Positions 48,701-60,800 of a DNA stretch of 64,000 bases are shown here, piece after piece. The notes beneath the pieces were generated by a model. It saw only the letters and a program-made list of their open reading frames with translations, had not been told where the DNA came from and did not search any database. Source of the DNA: Adelphocoris suturalis (Eukaryota > Arthropoda > Insecta > Hemiptera > Miridae); contig CM061040.1 of NCBI GenBank assembly GCA_030762985.1, forward strand, positions 61,946,673 to 62,010,672. Reading direction: 5' to 3'. Made by a program: the position numbers and the translations under genes. Numbering within the stretch: position 1 is the stretch's first letter; each line of letters begins with the position of its first letter.

Positions 48701-51700
48701 CCAGCTTCTACTGTGGCTTAAATGGAGTCTTGGTTACACAAGCCAATACTCCATCAAGGTCGACACCTTCGTGTCTAGTCACCAGAGTCTGCCCTAAGAC
48801 AAAACACTCATGATACACCACCTTCACCTGATGATGGCGGCCCGACGAGACCAAGGAGACTGACCCATACTTAGAAGGGTTGACCACTAAACCACACCTG
48901 GCTAGCTGCTCAGCAAAGGCATCGAGGGCAATCTGCAAGCTCTCACGCCTTGTGCCTCGAGGACCGTCACGCCTTCATGGTACAGAAAGGCAACATACTC
49001 AATTAAACGAGCAGGTGCCCTGACACCACAAAGGCGATCGGTCAAGGCAAAATGGCTTACAGTGTCAAAGGCCTTAGCGACGTCCAGAGTGGCAAGATGG
49101 AGCAGCCGTTTCTTGATGTGGGCTAGCAAAATGAAAGTTTGGAGAACTGTTAGGTTCTCCGCTGTGCCATCCGCTGGCCGAAATGCTCTCTGGACGTCAC
49201 CTATGACACCAGCCGATTGAAAGCGAGATGCCAGAATCTTTTGCAAGTGGCGGAAAACTACCGATGATATTGAAATCCGACGGTAGCCTCCAGGCCCACT
49301 TAGTCCTTTCTTTGGGATGAAGATGGTTTGGGCATGGGTCAACGCTCTCAGGGGCCTTCCCGATAGAAGTAACAGGTTGAGGATAAGCAGCTTGACACTT
49401 TTTGGTACTTCATTCCAGCGTCAGGCAGAAATACTGTCAGGTTCAGCAGATGTGGAGTTCTTGACACAGCACTTGCCTCATCATGAAGCACCGGCATACA
49501 CGTAATGCCACGTAAGGAATCCCTGGTGAAAGCTGGGGGTACCACGACACACCAGGGTTGTGGCTGGGAGCACTCAAAAGTGGCTCCCAAAATTCGACAA
49601 ACTCCTGGAGTTGGGGCAAAACTTGTCTTCGCCCCAGCTCTCTCCAGTACCTCCGCAGCTACAAGAGCCGGATCCTTCCTCCACAACTTCTGGACCCACT
49701 GGTATTCCTACCTCCTTGCTTGCTTAGCTACTTTGCGACCTCCACGGTGCACTGACACAGGAGGATGTCCTCCCTGATGCCCCGCTACGGTCGCATCCCC
49801 AACCTGTGGGAAGATCCGCTTTACATAGGCCGTGACCTCGTCTTCCAAGCAAACAGCCCTCTCAACAGCCTGCCTCGCCAGTTCCTGCAGGTAGGCTCTC
49901 TCATACCCTTCAACACTGCCTACCTGCTCCCCGAGCCTCAATACTTCAGTCTTCAAATCCTCAAGAAGACCGGAGGTCCCGGGGGAGGATTGCTGAACGG
50001 CGGGCTGTTGTCCCACGCCTGTCGGGGATGCGGGGGAGGCCCTACTGCTATTTGCCAGGATTGCATCCTGGATAAGCAGCTTATAGTGGGGCCTCAGGCG
50101 AAGGGATTGGATGGCAGAAAGTGTGTGCATGGGAAAACGTGCTTGAATGAACACATTAATATTTCGTACCCCATTACACACAGCCTCTGCCTCCTCTACT
50201 GCCATTGGCCGCAAATCCTCAGACTCAATCATCAATTGCAGCGTTGGCCTGTACAGGATGCTTCTGCCAGACGTGGGCACTGAGGCCACGCTTGGAACTG
50301 AACTCTCTATCACAGTGGGCACAATGATGGAGATCTCCAGGGGCACTGGAAGAGGAAGAAGAGTAGGAAGAAGAGGAGGAAGAAGAGGGAGAGGAAGACC
50401 GACGCCCCTGCCTGGGGCGCCCCCGAGCGTCTCCCCTAGAAACCCGCGGGCCAATGGGCCGGCGGGGGTTATGAGGCTCTCTGTTTATCTGGTCCATAAC
50501 GAGGAAGCGTTTTAAGGGTCGGGAGACCCATTGACATGAGCCTCCCCCCTAAGCGCCAGCGGGTCATTCTGCCATCCTCTGGTAAACCAGAGGGTGCATG
50601 GGTTGCACGACGGGGACGTATGACCATGACTTGGGTAGGGATATGAGGAAGCTCTGAACAGAATAAAACGTCCTCAATCACCCTATCCCAGCATCCACAA
50701 TAATAATACCCAACACACACGAACCCAAAGTTGTTCAGAACGGTATAAAACATAAAATGTGAGTAGAAATTTTGATTTAGGAGAAAAAAAGGTTTCATCT
50801 CCCGAAAGTAAAAAACAAAGCTTCAACAACCTACAGGTAGACACGGGCGCGAAAATGGAATATTAACAGTTTAATTATAGTTATTGAATAGTAATTAAAT
50901 AGTATATTATTTCAACATCAATTAGTATCATTTTGGGCACAAACAAACACATAAATGGGGAACGTTGGGTGACTGGATGCAATATATTTTGATATATCAG
51001 CAGAGTTTATTTTCGTAATGTTAAAAAGAGGAATAATAAATGTTTCGTTTCCCAATTTTACTAAACAAACAAAATTGCTCCATCAGATCTATCCAACACT
51101 AAATTAATCTAGAAATACAGAAGTGAATCTGGAATCTAGTTTAATTTTCTAGTAAATAAAGTTTTAAATTCTAGTAGAATTTAATGCCTTCAAAGAATTT
51201 CCATGAATTTTTTCAACGTAAATAAAGTGTGTTTAATTATCCTTAGTGTTAAGAATACCTTGTCCAAAATTCAGAACATAAAACGGCTGGAAGTGGAGTA
51301 GATGATAAGGTGATACTATAGACAAGTGTATTACATTGTTTTCATTAGCTTTGGAGTACTGCATTTATAGAATACAGTAGCGTATTTCCTGATCAGATTC
51401 AAGCTCATTAGTACACACATATTTTCCTGAGAAATCAATACTCACAAAGGGCTGTCAGCTACATCTTCCTCACAGGGTAAAAGCCAACCAATAGGATGTT
51501 TAGAAGGGTGAAATTTAACTGACAAATGAGTCAATGCTTCAATACACCCATGCTGAAATATAATTAATTTTTATCAATTTACTGCAAACATTATCTAAAT
51601 ACTTCAACAAAAATTATAATTTTTCTCACAAAAATACTTACCTCAACATACCTTTGGAAAAGAGGCAGAGATTTGTAGAATTCTGATAGCTAAAAAGTTT

Positions 51701-51803
51701 ACTTATTATGGACATGAAATTATGGAAATAATGCTAATTGTAGTACGGTTTTAAAAAACCTGCGAAGACATGGTTTTTCAAACGAAAACGGAGCATTCGA
51801 TCT

Positions 51804-51834
<31 letters not shown>

Positions 51835-54800
51835 CTCCCCGACCCCGGCACTCTCGAACACCGCCATCACTTGTTGTTCTACTGGGTTGCGAGTAATCAA
51901 CTTTCCATGTTTTTACTTCGTTTTCAATATTTTCTTGCAAAAATTTGTGTGTGGACTGTGTTTTTGTAGTTTTTCCGTCTAGTAGACTTTTGAGCAATAC
52001 TTTTATTACAAGATGCTTTCGGCTTTTTATTTATAGATAAGGAATAACGAGGCAGCATGGGTACTGCCAGAGCAAGGAATTCAGTTTCCACAGTTATTTC
52101 AGCGAATCCAGCTTTCCCATCAGGACAAAACTCGAGTATACCAACTTTTCATCCTTTTCAAGATGTTGAGTTCCGGGACGACCATCATTGGATGCCTAAG
52201 TTAATACCCGAGATACTCGCCAAGAAAATGTCTAACCTCGTCGGGTCTTCATACTCCGACCGGGTAAGAAGCAGACGAAGGATTAATAAGTCCAGGAAAC
52301 GTTCTCATAGCGGAAAGGTGATGAAAGCTGTAAGTACCAAGGTTTTATCCCTTCCAGAAAACCGATCTACATTTGAATTTACTAGTAGCCTGAGTTTTCT
52401 GCGCTGTGGCGTACCCGGACTCCGCCGTTCTACCTCACAGTCCGGTTCGAGGCCTTTGCAGGAGAGGATCGGGAGAACCATAAAAATGAAACCAGGGTTT
52501 GTCAGTTTCACAACCGTGTCCCCATCCGCAAGCATCGAGAACTCCGATCTGAGTTAATTAATTAATTTCTGAATATTTAACGAGACTCCTCCAGTGGTCC
52601 GCATTTATTCCATCCCAAGATGGTGGAGTACCATAAGAAAAGGGCAAGACAAAGCCGAATAGGTGCATCATTTCAACGTCTATTTGGCCCCCTTTCTGTT
52701 CTTATGGATCTCCATGAAATATATACTACGTTGCTGTTGGTAAGTCTGCTATTATTATTGATAAATGAGAATTGATGTTATAATGTACTTCACATTTGTC
52801 GGTTCAAGTGCTTCACAGCCGTAGCCGAAACACTGAACCTCGCCTCTGTCCCCTTCGGTAACAGAGCCTGAGCAAAGGACACTTTGCACAATTCGTTGGG
52901 ATGCATCGAAACTATAATGGCTAACCTTTGCAAGGGAATCATGGATCCGTAAAAATATATCGTTACATCAGTATAGGAGTCGACTTGCAAGTCCTAAGTG
53001 TTGTCGGTTTAAGCGCTTTCCAGCCATAGCCGAAGCACTCAAACTCGCCCCAGCCCCCTTTGGTGCCAGGGTTGCCAGGTGTCCAGTTTTGGCCCGGACA
53101 GACCGGTTTTTCACCAAGCCGTCCGGACGGAAATTTATAGTCGTTATGAACATCAAAGGTCCGGTTTTCTCAGAAATTGTGGCAAATGTCTGGTTTTCAT
53201 AGTTCCTATAGTTGGTTGCTATCCTACGAAATCAGCCGTGACTTCTGGAGGACCTACCTACATCCTATATCAAGCAATCGACGCTAGAAAGCTATCTAAA
53301 ACTCAAAAATCATCTGAGTGTTTTCCCCTTTATTGTGAGAAGCAACTCTCTATCTCTTCTGTTATCCATTACTTGTGCATTCACTCTTTCAGTTTTAGAC
53401 AAAGGTCTTGAAATATCGGAGATAATCTTAATAGTTCTAGACGAAAGTAATGTCGAGATTTTTGTTCCAAAACTCACAGTTACCAGGAATTTACTGATTC
53501 TTTTACTTCCTGACTACCTAGTATATTACATTGTTATTAGTATAGTATTAGTATCATGTACCTAGGACATAAATCTCATTTTATAAAAGTTATTAAAATA
53601 CATACACTAATTAGTTGTTTGAAAAACTAAAAAATGAATAGGTATTTTGAGCGGCTGGTTGTTTGATTAAGCACCAACGTAAATTATTAATCAATGAATT
53701 TACATTAGAAAAACGCCAGCTCAAATTTTAACCTCAGGTTCACTTAGCTTTACATGGCTTTATAAGGAAAAAAATCTCTGATCCATTAAAGGTGTGCGCC
53801 TTTAGTGGTTTCCAGGTGACGGATATCAATTACTACGTAGTCAGTAATAACAATACAATCTTCTGGCTATATGTGATAAGTTCAGAATTATCTTTAGGAA
53901 TGAATAAAGGAACTAACTGACGGAAATTATAGGTGCACAAAAATGTATTCGAAAAATCACATAATTATAATCTAAACAAAACTTACATAAAGTGAAGAAA
54001 ATATTATTTATTTATTTATTGGATTGTATAAAGAAGGTTAGTATGATAGACAATTCACATAAGAAATACATATCAATAACACTATGCATCGAATTAATTT
54101 CTGCATAATTTTTAATGAGTTGTTTTCAATATGCTTTCCAAATTTGTCCAGTTTTTTCCTCCATCTCACCTGGCAACCCTGAATCTACTCTGAATATGTA
54201 TACTCTGAATCTATTAACAGCCAACCTTTACAGGTAACCATGGATCCATATAAATTATTACACCAGCAGATGAGTCAGCTCGGAGGTCCCAGGTGCTGTC
54301 GGTTCAAGTGCTCTGCAGCCATAGCCAAAGCTAACCTTGCCTTGGTCCCTTTCGGTACTGGAGGTTGAGCAAACGACATTTTACACAATTCAATGGAACT
54401 CCTCGAATCCATTAACAGCCAAACTTCACCGAAAATCATGGATCAGTATGAATCCAGTAGATAAGTCAGCTCAGAAGTCCGAGGTGCTATCTGTTCAAGT
54501 GCTTAACAGCTGTAGCCGAAGCACTCACCATCCCCTCGGTCCTTTTGGTACCAGAGTCCGAGCTAAGGACTTTTTGACAACTACATGGGCTGCCTGGAAT
54601 CTACAAACTGCCAACCTTTGCAGGAAATTATGGGCGTGTAGATGGTCACAACATAAGTTTAGACCTTGAAGGAGCTTATTTTATGGCTCACGTTGTGCCT
54701 GAACATAGAAAGTATCTAGCCTTCACCTTAGGTAGTACAATTTAGGTGTTCATGGTATCACCTATGGCATTAGTGTCAGCGCGTGTGGTGTGGTTAAAGG

Positions 54801-57800
54801 GGGTGAATGATATCATTCGTTTAGGCTTTGATCTACCAAGAGAGTTACTACACTATCTGGCTAACTTGAAAGAGTTCTCCAGAACCAGACAAATCAAAAC
54901 AAGTCGTAGGTAAACTAGAATCCCTTGATGCATCAAAAGTGAACAACAAACTTAAAAGCGACTAAAATTTCAATATTGTGGAAGACCGATTGAGCTATTC
55001 CTTTCCTTCTATTTTGAACCCTTAGCTTGAACAGGTTTTTCAAATAGTTTCCTTGATTTATAATACAATAATAGAAGCTGCATAGTAAAAAGTCCCTTAC
55101 CAAGAATAAACAACAATCTGATGCAAAAGATACTAAAATAATTTTACAAAAATACTTACGGAGAGGTGTTTTGAGGTAGAAAACATGAGCGTTTGAACAA
55201 GTGTGTGGATGAGCCGAGACAACTTATTTTCTTTTATAAGCTCTTCCGATGGATCAACCTGATCTGAAAATGTATAAGATTAAGTACATTACTTATCCCA
55301 ATGCACAACAAGAATACATTTTAGCCTAATAAACAATATCCAAGACTAAATCATAAATCACATGGAAATATCACTTGCCTTTTCTGAGTAGGAAAATGTT
55401 CGAAAAAACGGAAGAACTGAGTGATGAACCCCTGGCAACCACTATATCATCTTCTGCATAATCATCGGGGAAGTACAAGCAGTGAACCAACCTAAAAGCG
55501 TTTGGCATTTTCAGAATTCCGATACAAATCGGATATATAACAGATACAGCTAAGATCATTTTGGCATACAAAACTCGGTTCCTACGCTCCTGAATTATGG
55601 TGAGGAAGAGCCTGAGTGCGTACAAATAATTGGGGTAACCTACAAAGAGGTTGATTCTAGTAAAAGGTCTTTTGCTAGTTTTCTCTTGAGCGTTAGTTTG
55701 TACAGGTTAGATTAGTATAAGCTTTCGCTATTTTTATTCACCTACTTTCTAGCATTTACTTGAAAAACCCCAAGTATTAGCATTTGCTTGGTTTTATTCA
55801 CATAACCCAATAATCAAAAGAATGCTTTTCACCGGAACTGGGATATTTAAGGTTTCATGGAATGCATCACTCACTAAAGCACAGAGATAGATTCTGGAGT
55901 TTCTCGAAACTTGGATGTGAGAGTTACGGCCTCAACAGAATTTTAACCAAAGCATTTTCCGATGCAAGAAAAAAAGCCCTAAAAAATTCCGCGCTATCCC
56001 AACCTATATAATTCAACCTGTGACTGCAGGATTTTTCCCTGAACATACATGAGCTAGCTTGGAATGTTCTTGAATCAATCAATTTCCATCACTTCATGGA
56101 AAAAAATCTTCCTCTCAATACACGACAACTCAGCTGGACAATTATGTATATAATTTTATCATGAATATGTTTTTGGGCTGGGGATCAGGTAAAAACTTCT
56201 GTCACGGTGTTTTCAAGATCAAAAATCCTTCAATCAATTGCTGAGGAATAATAATTTGTAAATTCCGGTCCTACGAAATTAGTTATCTTACGAAAAGAAG
56301 GCAGTACATGATACCTAGATGTAGGTACTAGTAAATAATAGCTACAATAAGCTACTATATGGGAAGTGGGAATTCGATAGCGCGACACTGGGGCACCAAG
56401 AGATGATAGAAGTGACAGGCTCTTTTCTGATCAGTCGAGAAGCTGAATTCTCACATGTTCATTCCAAGAAGTTGAAGTTTGATATACTGACTCTCTGGGG
56501 CATTAGAAGACAACTGAAGTGACGGGCTCATTCCTGACTCACATAGATGACTAGCTGTAACCTCTCGCTTTGCTCGCTTGTCCGAGACATGAATCTAGAT
56601 CACTACGTGCCAGTACATGAATTTTTAATCAATTGTGTCAGTACTGCCACGGAAATACTATCTACAGTTATATCTACCACACCCAGAGAGGGTCTGTTCC
56701 GAATGTTGGCATTGTGAGTTGAATAGGGACAAAATTAGCTAAGAGCTCTCTCAGCTAACTAGAGAGGTTCCCCAAATTTCACACACTCTGGGTACACTCC
56801 CAGGGAAGGAAAGTTTCAAAGTTCAGCATTTTTACTGGAATAGGAACAGAATTAGCACTCAGATGAATAGTGTGGTTTCTCAAGTTGCGATACTATATTC
56901 TACTGCACCCAGAAAATCCACATTCGAAATTGCACCATCTCAAGTTAGATAGGAACAAAATAATAGAGTTTCACGGCATTGAGGCCGATTCTCAGCTGAC
57001 TGAGGCTTTATCAGGCATTCCGACCCTTCCTTCTCATCTGAAGGACAACATGGGAGTCGACGACACGCCGGCGTTAGTCCCAATTTTCTTTCACTGTATG
57101 GTGAGCGAGAAAGGGTGACAGAGGATGCAACACGGGCTAAACCGTACTCTCTATGTGGAGCAGAGAGGATCAGAAGAACCATTAATCTTCGGCTATGTTC
57201 TGAAGAATCCGATAGTACCGCTAGCGTTTGTCAGATCATGACCACAGACTGTTCATATCTTAGTGAATTAATTGGTAAATAAACGAACTTGTGAAGTTCA
57301 TTTATAATTATATCGCGAAGGGGCACTTGAGGACGTTTTACATGTAGTATTTCTCCGAAATAGCTCGACAGTTCGTTTAAAGGAACTTTTAGGATTTGAA
57401 AAATCTTAAAAGTCCTGCACAAAGCGAAAAAAGAGAGAAACCGTATGGTTTCAATATCCCCTAACAGGGTGCTCCAATTATTTTGTCCAACCATCTTCGC
57501 CGACCCTGCGAGGACCATGAATCGTCACTAGTTGAAAGATATTCCAGAGCCGCCCCATTCTACTGCAAATGGGTAGGGCTGGGTGGGGGTAAAACGTCCT
57601 CAAGTGCCCCTTCGCGATATAATTATAAATGAACTTCACAAGTTCGTTTATTTACCAATTATATTGCTCGGGGCACTTGAGGACGTTTTACATGTAGTTT
57701 GTTCAAAGATGAATTGGAATGAATTTGTTAAATTAGAATCATTTGCTTCCCAATCTCGTTGGGAACGCTGATCACTTACACTAAAACGACTAACCTGACG

Positions 57801-60800
57801 CGATTCTCTCGGAGACCTCGATCTACCACCAGATTGTGTATATGATTGAAAATCCTCGAATTCGCGAGCGAGTTCTCTAGTATCGAGACTCTCGATCATC
57901 ATCATGCCGATGATAAACGGGAGAATTGTAGGGATATGAGTCCCGGCGAGGGTAAATTTGAGGACGGAACATCCTAACCCGAACCAATCCTATTCCACCA
58001 ATAGGTTCAAGTGCCACCGATGAGATGCCTCAAATCTATCAACGGCCATCATTTGCGGGAATCGTGGACCTGTATAAATAGATTATTAACCCAGCAGATA
58101 AGTGGGCTCAGAAGTGCCAGGTGCTGTCGGTTCAAGTGCTTTGCAACTGTAGCCGAAGGACTTAACCTCGCCCCAGTCCCCTTCGTTACCGGAGGGTGAT
58201 CTAAGGATTTCTGGATGCCTTTTGGCCAGAAACCTCCATGAGCATTACCATTCTATCAACCCAGTCTGTCTCCTTCGAGCAACTCATGGGTAGAGATTGT
58301 GGTTCAGGTTTTAATAAATAAAGGGCTGGCAGGCTTTGTACTTACAAATAAAGAGGTGGTAGGCTTCGTATCTCCTATCTTTGTAGTAACTTTAAAAAAT
58401 CAGGGTCTCTGCGCCTGGTGATTAATCTCTGCAAATTATTTTTCGATTTGTTTTATTACCATTATTTATTATTATTTATTACCATTTGGTCCTATCTGGA
58501 TAACTCGACCGCCACTCTGTTTCAAAATGCCTATATTCGTCTACCTGCAACTATATTTTACCCTATTGTTTTTGTTAATAGCTGAATGGATACAAAGTCG
58601 GATTTCAATGTTTTCTCCACTAGGAAATTAACCGATAAATTGTGTTTCCATTCATTCCGATTGTGATTGGGAGAGAGTCAAATTCAAACCCAAGGAAATT
58701 GAAAGTTGAGGATGGGATCAATTGATTTTTCGTTTTATGCATGATGAACCCTAATTCAGCAAAAAGTGGTCTGTGATTCTCACAGATCGTATGCATCTCT
58801 CAGCCGATGGTGCTAAAAATAAGCTGACGTCCAAATAGGTAGTTAATTGATGTGATCTTTTGGTCTCTTAGTTTAGCCTTAACAGGGCGAAGCAGCTTGT
58901 CAAACACAAAAGGTGGTGACGCCAATCCCATAGGCAGTGCCAAAAAGACATAAATTGTACTGCCTAGGGTGAAGGCTATATACTTGCTATGTTCTGGTGC
59001 AACTCAGATCATAGAGCAAGCATCTTAAAGATCTAAACTGGCCCCTAAATATCCCCTAGTTAGAATTATTCATTTTCGTAAGTACTCTTGGGACTAAGAC
59101 AGGAGGTGGAAGTGCGTAGAAGGATTAGCCCTGCCATGAATAAGTAATGCTGTATGATATGGTATGCTTCGCAATTGAGTTTCCATTCCGATGCACCCGG
59201 GAGGGAATGTGCGGGCTAGGGGGTAGACAGCCCCCTATCAGTTTCATCGTTCTTGACTCAATACCTCACTCTGCGCATGCGCAAAAGGAAATTCTACCAA
59301 GTATCATTTTCTCACGCTCTAGTCGTCCGACGTCGCTCAAATTTGAATGATAGTTGGGGGATGACAATTCGGACATTGTATATATATTTCAATATGATTG
59401 TACCATTAATTGCTACTGCGCAAGCGCCAATATGAAATCCTTGTAACAAGCTTATTTTCCACAGTTTCCATCCGATCTAGATGCAATTTTCAGGGAATGT
59501 GCGGGCTAGGGGGTAGACGGTCCCCTGTCAGTTTCATTATTGCCAAATCAATACTTCACTCTGTGCATGCGCAAACGCAAATTCCATGCTCCATTTTTTC
59601 ACGCCCTAGTCGTCTGATCTCGAACAAATTTGGATGATAGTTGAGGGATGACGATTTGATCATCCCATAACAATTTTAAAATGATTGTATCATTAATAGC
59701 TACTGCGCATGGCCCAATGTGAAATACTTGTAATGACCTTAATTTCCACAGTTTTCATCCAATTTTGATGCAATTGTCAGTGAACACGCTGTTTAGGTTG
59801 TAGATGGTCCCGTACCTATTTCATTGTTTTCCTGTTTTCAACTCATCTATTCATACTGCGCTTGCACAAACGTAAATTGCATTGAGTATCATTTTTTCGT
59901 TTCTTAATTGACCAATTATGACATTTCACGCAACTTCTTGATATACTCTTTTCCGCTATGGAATTTTTCAAGATCATTCAAAACTTTTCAATGATCTATA
60001 CATTCATGATAAGTAAACGAGGAAACTATGTGACACACCCAACTAGGCAGATGTTTTTCTTTTGGCTCAGGCCAACCTTGCGAATTTCATGTTTGACACA
60101 CATGCTTGTTCTGATGTACGATTGCCATTCATCTCGTCTCCATATAACCTTGATGGGACACATCTACCTACGCACATTTTAATAATGCTTGCATGATTAT
60201 GCCTTGAATAACTTATTAGCTCAACTTCACTTAGCAAATCTCATAATTGATACACATGTTCATTTTTATGTACGATTACCGTTCGTCTCATCTCTATTTA
60301 TCCTGGATGAGACACACCTGCCACTGCTCCCCCTTTTGCATTATCCCATTTTACCTGACTGGCAAGGGTGGGGGGAGGGGTGGGAGCGTCCTATATACTA
60401 CCCCTAAATACGCTTGAGCACCATTTGCCAGTGACCTACAAACAAGATTTATTTATGTTACTACATTTATGCACATCTGTTCATAACAGCTCTATTCGAC
60501 TCCCCATTCAGCACCATTTACTCCCATTATAGAATGACCTACACACATGATTTATACATGTGTTAATTTCTTGTTGCAAGTTTATGCTTTACTCGTTATG
60601 CTTGCAGCACAAATGTACTATGCGCCCTTCTCGTATATAAGGTCTCAATTTGGCTTTCCAAGGGACACCATCTGTCCCAGCTGTATGGAGCTTTAGCCTT
60701 CGCTCCAGCCCATTCCCATTGTCATTTCCTATACTTAGCCAAAACAATAGACCCATGGTTACCTTAAATCGGCTATTAATGGTTACGGTGGATCGGCCGT

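Larger units (their letters stand above)
44427..51445 (-). other. HTT intron d-e (7.0 kb)
   Basis: Left half is a mosaic of short tandem and direct repeats (44884-47600); right half is an R2-clade relic (47675-50640). About 800 bp at 50640-51445 is AT-rich with nothing recognised. Confidence 0.82.
51690..55159 (-). other. HTT intron between exon c and the microexon (3.5 kb)
   Basis: Almost entirely the DIRS-like relic at 51735-54950 with a nested hAT-like MITE. Confidence 0.82.

Noticed and set aside
52057..52557. Plus-strand 166-residue ORF as a host gene
   Set aside because: It follows a DIRS-like terminus and precedes DIRS RT remnants, so a gag-like role in that relic is more likely.
55375..55379. 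GT donor at GGCAA|GTGATA for exon b
   Set aside because: It would put the next exon out of frame with an immediate TGA.
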